The notes below the pieces were generated by a model that saw only the letters and a program-made list of their open reading frames with translations, was not told where the DNA came from and made no database searches. The position numbers were made by a program, and so were the translations under genes. From Caballeronia sp. GAFFF1 (GTDB taxonomy: Bacteria > Pseudomonadota > Gammaproteobacteria > Burkholderiales > Burkholderiaceae), in assembly GCF_023630705.1 (NCBI RefSeq), contig NZ_JALQEM010000041.1, forward strand, positions 416,671 through 480,670: a stretch of DNA of 64,000 nucleotides. Direction: 5' to 3'. Below are positions 17,669-25,085 of the stretch, piece after piece (the first letter of the stretch is position 1; each line of letters begins with the position of its first letter).

Positions 17669-17775
17669 TCTCGAGTGTCGTCTCCGAGACCGACTATACG
17701 GTTGCCGGACGCGGCATGTATATTGAATTGTTTCCATCCCCCGATCACTTCTCCTACTTGCCCCGCGACTCGCCG

Positions 17776-18786
17776 ATGAACACGGTCCAGATGCTGCTGT
17801 CGAGACTCAGAATGAAACAGCTTCAATTGCTGATTGCGCTCGACGAACACAAGTCGCTGCACAAGGCCGCGGCGGTGCTGGCCGTCACGCAGTCGGCCGC
17901 GAGCAAGGCGTTGCACGAACTGGAGGCGCTATTCGACACGCCCCTCTTCGAGCGCTCGGCGAGCGGCATGCTGCCGAATCAGTACGGGCATCGCGTGATT
18001 CAATACGCGCGGCTGCTGACCACGGATTTGACGCTTCTGTGTGAGGACATTGCGGAGATTCAGTCGGGGCGCGGCGGACGTCTTGCCATCGGCGCGATCA
18101 TGGGCGCGATTCCGGCTGTCGTCGTGCCCGCGCTCGATGCCTTGCACGCGGACCAGCCGCATGTGTCCGTGGAAATCGTCGAGGACACGAGCGCGCGCAT
18201 GCTGCTGCAACTCGACGAAGGCGTTCTCGACCTCGTGATCGGCAGATCGGCGGTCAGTGAACAGCCTTCGAAATATCGCTACTGGAAGCTCGCGGACGAG
18301 CCGCTCTCGGTGGTGGTCGGCTACCGGCACGCGACGAAGTCGCGCAGCCACATGGAGATGCGCGATCTCGCGCATTGCCGCTGGGTCACGTACCCGAGCC
18401 AGATGCCATTGCGGGAACTGCTGGAACGCGAGATGGACCTCGCGGGCGTGGCCATGCCCGCCAACACCATCTCGACGGCATCCACGTTCGTCACGGTCGC
18501 GCTGCTCAACCAGAGCAAGGACCTCGTGTCCGTGCTGCCCACCGATATCGCCAACTTCTTCGCGCAGCACAAGATGCTGCGCATTCTTCCGGTGACGTTG
18601 CGCTCGCCTTCGCAGACGTATGGCATCGTGACGCGCAAGACCGGCGTGCTCTCCCCGATGGCGGAACGGTTCATCGCGCTGCTGACTAGCCGAACGCGCG
18701 TTTCGAACGCCTCATACGACGGCGGGACCGGGGTTTGCTCGGCTCGTTCGGGCCACTGTAGAGAAGCCGAGGAGCCCCCGCCGTGA
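17776..18786 (+). CDS. LysR family regulator (GbpR-like) of the sugar-acid operon
   Basis: The 336-residue protein opens MNTVQMLLSRLRMKQLQLL and has a LysR helix-turn-helix (KSLHKAAAVLAVTQSAASKALHELE) and a long effector domain. It resembles GbpR-type LysR proteins found beside sugar and sugar-acid genes. I start at 17776; an in-frame ATG at 17716 would add 20 residues that look non-conserved. About the last 25 residues form a polar tail after the domain. It is divergent to garD and is the probable inducer-responsive regulator of that operon. Its stop codon overlaps the GTG of the next gene. Confidence 0.88.
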   Translation: MNTVQMLLSRLRMKQLQLLIALDEHKSLHKAAAVLAVTQSAASKALHELEALFDTPLFERSASGMLPNQYGHRVIQYARLLTTDLTLLCEDIAEIQSGRGGRLAIGAIMGAIPAVVVPALDALHADQPHVSVEIVEDTSARMLLQLDEGVLDLVIGRSAVSEQPSKYRYWKLADEPLSVVVGYRHATKSRSHMEMRDLAHCRWVTYPSQMPLRELLEREMDLAGVAMPANTISTASTFVTVALLNQSKDLVSVLPTDIANFFAQHKMLRILPVTLRSPSQTYGIVTRKTGVLSPMAERFIALLTSRTRVSNASYDGGTGVCSARSGHCREAEEPPP

Positions 18787-19265
18787 CGCCCTTTGAGACA
18801 GCCATTCTTGTCCGACGCGAAGACCCGTGGTCGCTGGAAGCGCAGGCCCTGCTCGACGAACTGAGCGCCATGCTCGCCGTGTTCTCCGGCGACAGCGGGC
18901 AGAGCCGCTTTTCTCCGGAGGATGCGTGTTCGGCGCGCGGTGCATTCGTCGTCGCACGGACAACGCAGGGCCTCGCCCTCGGATGCGGCGCGTTCCAGCG
19001 CTTCGATTACGGGGTGGCCGAACTCAAGCGGATTTACAGCCGGCCGAATACGTGCGGCGTGGGCAAAGCGATTTTGTCGCAGCTCGAAGCGGATGCGGCC
19101 GCGGTCGGCTATCACACGCTGCTGCTCGAAACGCGCTCATTCAACCGGCGCGCCATTGCCTTCTATCAACGTAACGGCTTCACGCCGACGGGCCGCTACG
19201 GCATCTACGTTCATCAGCCCGACGCCTGCTGCTTCAAGAAAACCATCGGCGTCAAGGCTGATTAG
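18783..19265 (+). CDS. GNAT family N-acetyltransferase
   Basis: The 160-residue protein carries a GNAT fold: the acetyl-CoA-binding region near VAELKRIYSRPNTCGVGKAI (the R/Q-x-x-G-x-G/A loop is degenerate but present) and the closing LETRSFNRRAIAFYQRNGF motif. It starts with GTG at 18783, in GTGA overlap with the LysR stop and with GAGGAG 8 bases upstream. Co-translation with the regulator is therefore likely. The acceptor substrate is unknown. An acetyltransferase with no obvious link to sugar acids is an odd operon partner. Confidence 0.85.
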   Translation: MTPFETAILVRREDPWSLEAQALLDELSAMLAVFSGDSGQSRFSPEDACSARGAFVVARTTQGLALGCGAFQRFDYGVAELKRIYSRPNTCGVGKAILSQLEADAAAVGYHTLLLETRSFNRRAIAFYQRNGFTPTGRYGIYVHQPDACCFKKTIGVKAD

Positions 19266-19286
19266 TGCGCTACCTACGCGCCTCGC

Positions 19287-19703
19287 TTAGACGAGATTGA
19301 TTTCGACTTCGATGTTGCCGCGCGTCGCTTTCGAATACGGGCAGGTTTCGTGAGCGGCATCGACGAGCGCGCGCGCCACGTCGGGTTGCACGCCGGGCAG
19401 GCTCACATTCAGGCGCGCGCCGAGCAAGTAGGCGTCGCCTGTCGTGCCGAGATCCACTTCCGCGTCCACGGACAAGTCAGGCGGCAGCGTCACCTTCAAC
19501 TTGCGCGCCGCGAGCCCCATTGCGCCGATGAAGCACGCAGACCAGCCCGCCGCAAAGAGTTGCTCCGGGTTGGTGCCCTTGCCCGCGCTGCCGGGCGACG
19601 ACAAGTCGATATCCAGGCGGCCGTCGGAGCTGCGCGCCGTGCCGTCGCGCCCGCCGGATGTGTGCGTCTTTGCCGTGTACAGCACCTTTTCGATCTTGGA
19701 CAT
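19287..19703 (-). CDS. ohr: Organic hydroperoxide resistance protein Ohr
   Basis: The 138-residue protein is a standard Ohr (OsmC superfamily) thiol peroxidase that reduces organic and fatty-acid hydroperoxides with lipoyl-linked electrons. The two redox cysteines are visible in SACF (C57) and ETCPYS (C121). The N-terminal KVLYTAKTHTSGGRDG is typical of Ohr rather than OsmC. The promoter carries a TTGACA box and a 20-base palindrome that is shared with the ohrR promoter about 2.7 kb away, so induction by organic peroxides through OhrR is likely. Confidence 0.95.
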   Translation of the reverse strand: MSKIEKVLYTAKTHTSGGRDGTARSSDGRLDIDLSSPGSAGKGTNPEQLFAAGWSACFIGAMGLAARKLKVTLPPDLSVDAEVDLGTTGDAYLLGARLNVSLPGVQPDVARALVDAAHETCPYSKATRGNIEVEINLV

Positions 19704-19735
19704 GATGTTTTCCTCAATGAATGGAAGGCCGCGGT

Positions 19736-19755
19736 TTAGATCGCATGCGATCTAA
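19736..19755. promoter_or_regulatory. OhrR operator at ohr
   Basis: The perfect 20-base palindrome TTAGATCGCATGCGATCTAA lies about 33 bases before the ohr start codon and just downstream of the predicted -10 box. It shares the half-site TAGATCGC and the GCGAT arm with the site in the ohrR promoter (22412-22429). Confidence 0.75.
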
Positions 19756-19766
19756 TCGGTTGCGCC

Positions 19767-19795
19767 ATACTGCTTGATGGTTTCGGCGGTGTCAA
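19767..19795 (-). promoter_or_regulatory. Predicted sigma70 promoter of ohr
   Basis: On the minus strand a perfect TTGACA (19790-19795) is followed after 17 bases by CAGTAT (19767-19772). Transcription would begin near 19760, placing the OhrR palindrome at the start of the transcript, where a bound repressor would block RNA polymerase. Confidence 0.6.
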
Positions 19796-19980
19796 TTGCT
19801 TTTGCGTAAGCCGGCAATAGCCGCCTCTTGTTCCTCCTGTTCCTCTTGTTCCCGATACGCAATAGTGTTTGTCCGTCGTGGGTGTTCGCGGCGCGGCGGC
19901 GCGCGCCTACAGTGAGCCTCCATCGGATCCGTCGATTCGAACGGCAAGACAGCCGACACTCCCACCAACAGAGGCTCATC

Positions 19981-20688
19981 ATGAATGCAAGCAAAGTGGT
20001 CATCGTCACCGGCGCGTCGCAAGGCATTGGCGCCCAGACCGTGAAGGCTTTCCGCGAACGCGGCCATCGTGTCATTGCGACTTCGCGTTCCATCGGCGAA
20101 TCAGCCGACGAAAATCTCATCACGATCGGAGGCGATATCGCCGATGCCGGCACGGCCGAGCGCATCGTCGCGACCGCCATCGAACGATTCGGGCGCATCG
20201 ACACGCTGGTCAACAACGCGGGCATATTCATAGCCAAGCCGTTCACGCAGTACACGGCGAAGGACTACGCAGCGATCCAGCGCGTGAACGTGGACGGCTT
20301 CTTTCACATCACGCAGCGCGTCATCGCGCACATGCAGCAAGCAGGCAGCGGGCATATCGTCACTGTGACGACGAGTCTCGTCGATCACCCGATCAGCGGC
20401 GTGCCCTCGGTGCTCGCTTCGCTCACGAAAGGCGGCCTGAACGCGGCGACGAAATCGCTCGCCATCGAGTACGCTCGTTCGGGCGTGCGGGTGAACGCGG
20501 TATCGCCCGGCGTGATCAAATCGCCGATGCACCCCGAGCAGACGCACGCCGCGTTGTCGGCGCTGCATCCGGTCGGCCGCATGGGCGAGATGAGCGATGT
20601 CGTCAATGCAATCCTCTTTCTCGACGATGCCCCGTTCGTCACGGGCGAAATTCTGCACGTCGATGGCGGCCAGAGCGCGGGGCATTGA
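19981..20688 (+). CDS. Short-chain dehydrogenase/reductase lacking the catalytic Tyr
   Basis: The 235-residue protein is a classical-size SDR with the cofactor motif GASQGIG (11-17), NNAG (78-81) and the Ser position S132. The active-site segment reads SVLASLTK, so by alignment on Lys150 the usual Tyr is Ala146. Standard SDR catalysis may be lost or altered. I chose the ATG at 19981 with AGAGG upstream. A tautomerase gene follows 24 bases later and a LysR gene converges on both. The substrate is unknown. Confidence 0.85.
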   Translation: MNASKVVIVTGASQGIGAQTVKAFRERGHRVIATSRSIGESADENLITIGGDIADAGTAERIVATAIERFGRIDTLVNNAGIFIAKPFTQYTAKDYAAIQRVNVDGFFHITQRVIAHMQQAGSGHIVTVTTSLVDHPISGVPSVLASLTKGGLNAATKSLAIEYARSGVRVNAVSPGVIKSPMHPEQTHAALSALHPVGRMGEMSDVVNAILFLDDAPFVTGEILHVDGGQSAGH

Positions 20689-20712
20689 GTAGCCATTTCA
20701 CGGGAGTCTGAT

Positions 20713-20949
20713 ATGCCTATCGTCACCATTCAGGTCACGCGCGAAGGGACGCAGCCCGGCGCGAATGCGATTACCGCCGACGAAAAGGCGCGGCTGATCG
20801 CGGGCGCGAGCCAGCTATTGCTCGACGTGTTGCACAAGCCGCTCGAAGCGACGTTCGTCGTGATAGAGGAAGTCGAGCTGGAGAACTGGGGCTGGGGCGG
20901 ACTACCGGTGCAGGACTACCGCAAGAAGCTCGCGGACAAGGCCGGTTGA
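20713..20949 (+). CDS. 4-oxalocrotonate tautomerase family protein
   Basis: The 78-residue protein begins MPIVTIQVTREG, so Met removal exposes the catalytic N-terminal Pro. The central FVVIEEVELENWGWGG matches the tautomerase superfamily. These enzymes move double bonds between keto and enol forms of dicarboxylic intermediates. Family subunits are usually 60-80 residues and assemble as hexamers or similar. It probably forms an operon with the SDR gene. A specific substrate cannot be assigned. Confidence 0.88.
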   Translation: MPIVTIQVTREGTQPGANAITADEKARLIAGASQLLLDVLHKPLEATFVVIEEVELENWGWGGLPVQDYRKKLADKAG

Positions 20950-20953
20950 CGCT

Positions 20954-21886
20954 TCACTGCGCCGCTCGATCGGCGCATGCGCGCGGCAGGTGTTCGAAGA
21001 GAAAGTCGACGAACACCCTGACGCGCGACGACAAGTGCCGCGCGTGCGGATAGAGCAGGATGAACGGACGCGTGGTGCGGTAGCCGGACAGCACTTCGAT
21101 AAGACGTCCCGCGCGCAGGTCCTCTTCGACGATGAAGCGGTAAGTCTGAAAGAGGCCCGCGCCCGCTCGCGCAAGCGTGACGCCCGCGAGCGCGTCTCCC
21201 GACGAGCCATAGGCGCCTCGCGTGACGATATCGGTGTCGCCCGATGCATCGCGAAATGTCCAGGAGATATTGCGCCCGCTGCTCGGCCGCTCGAACTGAA
21301 TGCACTCGTGCGTTGCAAGGTCGTCGGGCGACTCGGGCGCGCCCTTGCGCTTCAGATACGCGGGCGTCGCGACGACGACCATCTCCGCGTCTTCGAGCTT
21401 GCGGGCAATGAGCGAGGAATCTTCCGGCGCACGGCCGCGTATCGCGAGATCGAAGCCGTCTTCCGCAAACTCGATGTTGCGGTTGCTAAGATGCGTCTCG
21501 ACGCTGACATCCGGATAGCGCTCGCGAAACGCAGGCAGAAGCGGCAACACGCGGTAATGCCCGTACGGCGTCGGCATGCTGATGCGCAGCACGCCCGCAG
21601 GCGTAGTTTGCTGACCGGTCACTTCGCGTTCGGCGTCGACCAGTTCGCCGAGCGCTTGCCGACACCGTTCGTAGTAGCGCCGGCCCGAATCGGTCAGACG
21701 AATTTGCCGTGTCGTGCGCACGAAAAGCCGTACGCCGAGGCGCTCTTCGAGCCGCGCGACCGACCGGCTCACCGCGGCCGGATTCACGCTCGCGGCATTC
21801 GCGGCGAGCGTGAAGCTCTCCAGCTCGGCAGCGAGGCAGAAGAGCTCGATACTGCCGAGCAGCAAGTCGTCGAACCTTCGTTGCAT
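20954..21886 (-). CDS. LysR family transcriptional regulator
   Basis: The 310-residue protein has a LysR helix-turn-helix in residues about 10-60 (ESFTLAANAASVNPAAVSRSVARLE) and a CrgA-like effector domain with FDLAIRGRAPEDSSL. It is convergent with the SDR-tautomerase pair (4 bases apart) and lies 31 bases after ohrR on the same strand, so it may be co-transcribed with ohrR. It could regulate the SDR and tautomerase genes, but its position at their 3' side gives only weak support. Confidence 0.87.
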   Translation of the reverse strand: MQRRFDDLLLGSIELFCLAAELESFTLAANAASVNPAAVSRSVARLEERLGVRLFVRTTRQIRLTDSGRRYYERCRQALGELVDAEREVTGQQTTPAGVLRISMPTPYGHYRVLPLLPAFRERYPDVSVETHLSNRNIEFAEDGFDLAIRGRAPEDSSLIARKLEDAEMVVVATPAYLKRKGAPESPDDLATHECIQFERPSSGRNISWTFRDASGDTDIVTRGAYGSSGDALAGVTLARAGAGLFQTYRFIVEEDLRAGRLIEVLSGYRTTRPFILLYPHARHLSSRVRVFVDFLFEHLPRACADRAAQ

Positions 21887-21917
21887 GCGTGCTCTTTCGG
21901 GTTGGCGCCGCCGTACG

Positions 21918-22376
21918 TCAGGCCGTTTCGTTGACCGAGCGGATGAGGTTCTCGCGCAGCGTGACGATCGCCTTCTGCACCTTCACGAATTCGGCGGCCT
22001 TGAGACCGGTGGCCGCGACGAGATCCATTTTGCCGCCCTTTTCGCGCAGTCGGCGGCCTTCCCTCGTCAGGCTCACGCGCACCTGGCGCTCGTCGGCGGG
22101 GTCGCGTTGTCTTTGGACGTAGCCCATCGCTTCGAGCTTCTTCAGGATCGGCGTCAGTGTGTTGGATTCGAGAAAGAGCTTCTCGCCGAGCCTTCCGACG
22201 GTCTGATCGTCTTCTTCCCAGAGCGCGATGATGGTGATGTATTGCGTGTAGGTCAGGCCGAGTTCTTCGAGAATGGGCTTGTACGCCTTGCCGAACGCGA
22301 GATTCGCCGAGTACACGGCAAAGCACAGAAAGTCAGACAACGACGGTGCGCAAGACGACGGTTCCGTCGATTTCAT
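21918..22376 (-). CDS. ohrR: MarR family organic-peroxide sensor OhrR
   Basis: The 152-residue protein is a MarR winged-helix regulator with the OhrR hallmark LCFAVYSAN, whose Cys18 is the peroxide-sensing thiol, and the following LGLTYTQYITIIALWEED. Oxidation of this Cys releases the repressor from DNA. The start MKSTEPSS (22376) is preceded by GGAG 7 bases upstream; longer starts to 22463 are less likely. Its own promoter contains a near-copy of the palindrome found at ohr, which supports autoregulation and control of ohr. Confidence 0.92.
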   Translation of the reverse strand: MKSTEPSSCAPSLSDFLCFAVYSANLAFGKAYKPILEELGLTYTQYITIIALWEEDDQTVGRLGEKLFLESNTLTPILKKLEAMGYVQRQRDPADERQVRVSLTREGRRLREKGGKMDLVAATGLKAAEFVKVQKAIVTLRENLIRSVNETA

Positions 22377-22407
22377 GATGCTCTCCGGGGCGAGACTTAG
22401 ATAGGGC

Positions 22408-22429
22408 ATTATAGATCGCGCGCGATGGA
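22408..22429 (-). promoter_or_regulatory. ohrR promoter -10 box with overlapping OhrR operator
   Basis: Read on the minus strand, a perfect TATAAT (22408-22413) overlaps the end of an imperfect palindrome at 22412-22429, which on the plus strand is TAGATCGCGCGCGATGGA. It matches the ohr site at TAGATCGC and GCGAT. A repressor bound here would cover the -10 region and spacer. Confidence 0.65.
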
Positions 22430-22545
22430 ATCGCTTCCGTCGAATCTCGCATTGATCCCGCATTAACCTCGAACGAGACGGGGAATCCTGCGCAGCGGCT
22501 TTGTCTCGTGATACCGTACCTCCGTTCTTCGATCACACGAAGGAC

Positions 22546-22705
22546 ACGTTCTCGGGGCGGGGTGCAATTCCCCACCGGCGGTAATCGTCCCATGCGGACG
22601 TAGCCCGCGAGCTGCTCGGCCCGAATCATCGAAAGATGGCATGGGGCGATGTCGGCAGACCCGGTTGGATTCCGGGGCCGACGGTATAGTCCGGATGAAA
22701 GAGAA
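22546..22705 (+). promoter_or_regulatory. FMN riboswitch (RFN element)
   Basis: The conserved RFN blocks are all present: GGGGCGGGGTGCAATTCCCC followed by ACCGGCGGTA, AGCCCGCGAGC, and GATTCCGGGGCCGACGGTA leading into TAGTCCGGATGAAAGAGAA. This RNA binds FMN and switches off riboflavin genes when FMN is plentiful. It lies directly upstream of the lumazine synthase gene that starts at 22781. Confidence 0.97.
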
Positions 22706-22760
22706 CAGGACGGTGCGCGCGCCTTTTTCGGGAGGCGCGCGGCCGCCCTTCGCCCTGTTC
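22703..22760 (+). promoter_or_regulatory. Riboswitch expression platform hairpin
   Basis: The end of the aptamer, GAACAGG (22703-22709), can pair with CCTGTTC (22754-22760). An inner stem of GCGCGCC (22717-22723) and GGCGCGC (22734-22740) lies inside. No T-run follows, so control may act on translation or through Rho rather than an intrinsic terminator. Confidence 0.6.
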
Positions 22761-22780
22761 ACACAAACAGGCTGAAGTCC

Positions 22781-23281
22781 ATGAACACATCCATTTTCAA
22801 CGAATCACAGGCAGTACAGGCTGCGGGCGCTCGCCGTCCTCGCATTGCGTTCGTTCAGGCTTGCTGGCATCGCGATATCGTCGATCAGTGCAAGACGTCC
22901 TTTCTCCAGGCGATCGAAGAACAGGGCTATGCGCGCGACGACATCGATCTCTTCGAAGTCGCCGGCGCGTTCGAGATCCCGCTGCACGCAAAGCGGCTCG
23001 CGCAGAGCGGGCGTTATGCGGGCATCGTGGCGGCGGGATTGGTGGTCGATGGCGGCATCTACCGGCACGAATTCGTCGCGCAGGCCGTGATTAACGGGTT
23101 GATGCAGGTGCAGCTCGAAACGGGCACGCCCGTGTTTTCCGCCGTGCTTACGCCGCATCATTTCCATCACGGCGAGGAGCACGTCGGCTTCTTCCGCGAT
23201 CATTTCCTGGTGAAAGGAAGAGAAGCCGCGCATGCGTGCGCGGATACCATTGGCAAGCTCAGCGCGCTGCCGGTTCTGTAA
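22781..23281 (+). CDS. ribH: 6,7-dimethyl-8-ribityllumazine synthase, type II (RibH2)
   Basis: The 166-residue protein makes the lumazine precursor of riboflavin from the butanone phosphate and the ribitylamino-uracil. Features match the second type of lumazine synthase known from Brucella and rhizobia: EVAGAFEIPLHAKRLA, GLVVDGGIYRHEFVAQAVI, and the C-terminal VLTPHHFHHGEEHVGFF in place of the usual TENxEQA block. The ATG at 22781 is 20 bases past the riboswitch platform. It is a stand-alone gene under an FMN riboswitch, apart from any ribBA-ribE-ribH operon. It may be an extra copy used on flavin shortage. Confidence 0.93.
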   Translation: MNTSIFNESQAVQAAGARRPRIAFVQACWHRDIVDQCKTSFLQAIEEQGYARDDIDLFEVAGAFEIPLHAKRLAQSGRYAGIVAAGLVVDGGIYRHEFVAQAVINGLMQVQLETGTPVFSAVLTPHHFHHGEEHVGFFRDHFLVKGREAAHACADTIGKLSALPVL

Positions 23282-23485
23282 GCCTCAGCGAAGTCGCGGT
23301 CATGGGCGCTCGACCGTGACCGCTTTGCGGATGTGGCATCGGAAGACCGTTAGTTGCATCGAGACGGCGTAAGCAGAGGTTGCTTGCTTTCCGAAGCTAT
23401 ATTCTTGTCACGCGGGCGTAATTGGTCGATCGAACGCAGCTAATCCCACAAGCCCTTCGCGCACGCTTCTCTTCGCTTAAACCTG

Positions 23486-23914
23486 ATGGCCCGACGCAAC
23501 TCACCCTCTCCGTGGACGGACTCCGCGCGGCACAAGCGCAGCGGCCTATTGCGCGGCCTGTTCGCGCTGCGGCACTCGTGGAACGGCCTGGTCGTGACCT
23601 GGCGCGAGGAAAGCGCGTTTCGCCAGGAGGTTTGCGTGGCCGTCGTCCTGCTGCCAGTCGCGTTCATCGTGCCTGTGGCTGCGGCCGAGCGCGTGCTGCT
23701 GGCGGCGTCGGTGCTGCTTGTGTTGCTGGTCGAACTGATCAACTCGAGCATCGAGGCGGCCATCGATCGCATTTCGCTTGAACGTCATGAACTCTCGCGT
23801 CGGGCGAAGGATTGCGGCAGCGCGGCTGTCACTGTCGCGATCCTTATCTGCGTGCTGACGTGGGGCATCATCTGCGGGCCGATGGCGTGGCATTGGGCGC
23901 GCACGCTCACGTAA
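23486..23914 (+). CDS. dgkA: Diacylglycerol kinase DgkA
   Basis: The 142-residue protein is a small integral membrane kinase that phosphorylates diacylglycerol to phosphatidate. The signature VELINSSIEAAIDRISLERHELSRRAKDCGSAAV contains both catalytic Glu residues, and three membrane segments are visible. It is about 20 residues longer than the E. coli enzyme at the N-terminus. It lies between the lumazine synthase gene and a convergent rubredoxin gene, with no operon partner. A non-hemolytic phospholipase C about 5 kb away makes diacylglycerol, but outside the cytoplasm. Confidence 0.93.
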   Translation: MARRNSPSPWTDSARHKRSGLLRGLFALRHSWNGLVVTWREESAFRQEVCVAVVLLPVAFIVPVAAAERVLLAASVLLVLLVELINSSIEAAIDRISLERHELSRRAKDCGSAAVTVAILICVLTWGIICGPMAWHWARTLT

Positions 23915-23930
23915 AGCGGCCGTACAGGTA

Positions 23931-24347
23931 TCAGAACTCGACGAGCGCGAAGTCGTCTTTGCCGACGTCGCAGAGTGGACAGCGCCAGTCATCCGGCACG
24001 TCGCGCCAGCGCGTACCCGCTGGAATGCCGTGCTCGGGATCGCCCGCGGCTTCGTCGTAAATCCATCCGCATATCAGGCAGACCCATTGGGTGAACTTGG
24101 ACGCCGCCGATTCGTGCGCGACGGGCCGGCCATCCGATTCGCGGGATTCGCCCTGCACGTCTTCGTCGAGCGAGACGATGAGCGGACCCGCCTGCGCATC
24201 GATGCCTTTCGCCAGGAACGCGCCGAGTTCGGCGTGCAGCCGCACGGCTTCCTGCGCAGTCAGATCGATCCAGAGCGGATCGCCTGCACCGTTGTTCAGC
24301 CGCGCCGATGAGAACTGCAATTCGAGCGCGGCGCCCTTCTTGTACAT
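23931..24347 (-). CDS. Rubredoxin domain protein with N-terminal extension
   Basis: The 138-residue product ends in a rubredoxin domain with two knuckles, CLICG and CPLCD, separated by GDPEHGIPAGTRWRDVPDDW, the classic Fe(Cys)4 fold for one-electron transfer. The usual Gly after the last Cys is Asp. About 85 residues precede it (LELQFSSARLNNGAGDPLWIDLTAQEAVRLHAELGAF and a polar linker) and match no domain I know. I prefer the ATG at 24347 to that at 24374 because GAGG lies upstream. It is divergent to a TetR gene. Confidence 0.85.
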   Translation of the reverse strand: MYKKGAALELQFSSARLNNGAGDPLWIDLTAQEAVRLHAELGAFLAKGIDAQAGPLIVSLDEDVQGESRESDGRPVAHESAASKFTQWVCLICGWIYDEAAGDPEHGIPAGTRWRDVPDDWRCPLCDVGKDDFALVEF

Positions 24348-24490
24348 GCCTTCGGCCCTCGTGTTTATTCGCATACTTGCCGGAATTCAGATACCGTAGA
24401 GTATCCGAATGCTAACACGGATGCTTTCCGTCGCTGCCCTTACTTGCTAGCATCGGACGTTGGCAAATTTGACATCGAGAGGATTCGAAC

Positions 24491-25078
24491 ATGGCAAGGC
24501 TTTCGCGCGAGGAAACTCAGGCGCTCACGCGGCAGCGGTTACTGTCGGTGGCGAAAGAGCACTTTGCCCGCGATGGCTACTTGGCCGCCTCGCTCGACCG
24601 CATCGCCGACGAAGCCGGTTTCAGCAAGGGCGCGGTCTATTCGAATTTCGCGGGAAAGGACGAGCTCTTTCTCGGCGTGCTGGAAGAGCACGGGCGCGTA
24701 AGTCTCGATCAGATACTGGCCGATTTACAGGGCGCGCACAGCATCGAAAAGGCCATCGACCGTATCGCGGCGTGGGCCACGCGCAGTTCGCGGCTTGGCA
24801 ACTGGCCGATGCTGATCCTCGAATACTCGCGCGCGACGAAGCCCGCGGACACCTTCCGCAAGTCGCAGGAGAAGGTGCTGCGCGCGCAGTGGAAGGCGCT
24901 CGGCGAGGTGCTGCTTGAGTTCGATCCCGAGCTCGACGTCAAGCCCGAAGTGCTCGGCGCGCTCGTGTTCGAGCTGACCTATGCGCCCGCGATGAGCTTC
25001 GTCAGCAAGCCCACATCGGGCGATTTGTTGCGCACTGCCCTGCGAGGTCTGTTCGGCACGCTGCGCGAGTCCGGTTGA
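24491..25078 (+). CDS. TetR family transcriptional regulator
   Basis: The 195-residue protein has a TetR/AcrR helix-turn-helix in residues about 10-55 (DRIADEAGFSKGAVYSNFAGKDELF), then an all-helical ligand domain. It is divergent to the rubredoxin gene with 143 bases between them and convergent with a small exported-protein gene. The rubredoxin gene is the most obvious target, but nothing in the sequence proves it. The ligand is unknown. Confidence 0.88.
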   Translation: MARLSREETQALTRQRLLSVAKEHFARDGYLAASLDRIADEAGFSKGAVYSNFAGKDELFLGVLEEHGRVSLDQILADLQGAHSIEKAIDRIAAWATRSSRLGNWPMLILEYSRATKPADTFRKSQEKVLRAQWKALGEVLLEFDPELDVKPEVLGALVFELTYAPAMSFVSKPTSGDLLRTALRGLFGTLRESG

Positions 25079-25085
25079 TCCGCGC

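Noticed and set aside
16091..17779. A 562-residue plus-strand frame opposite garD
   Set aside because: Antisense shadow; garD has clear family motifs on the minus strand.
19287..22376. An ohr-ohrR operon
   Set aside because: The two genes lie on the same strand but about 2.2 kb apart with opposite-strand genes between, so they are linked by operator sequence rather than by transcript.
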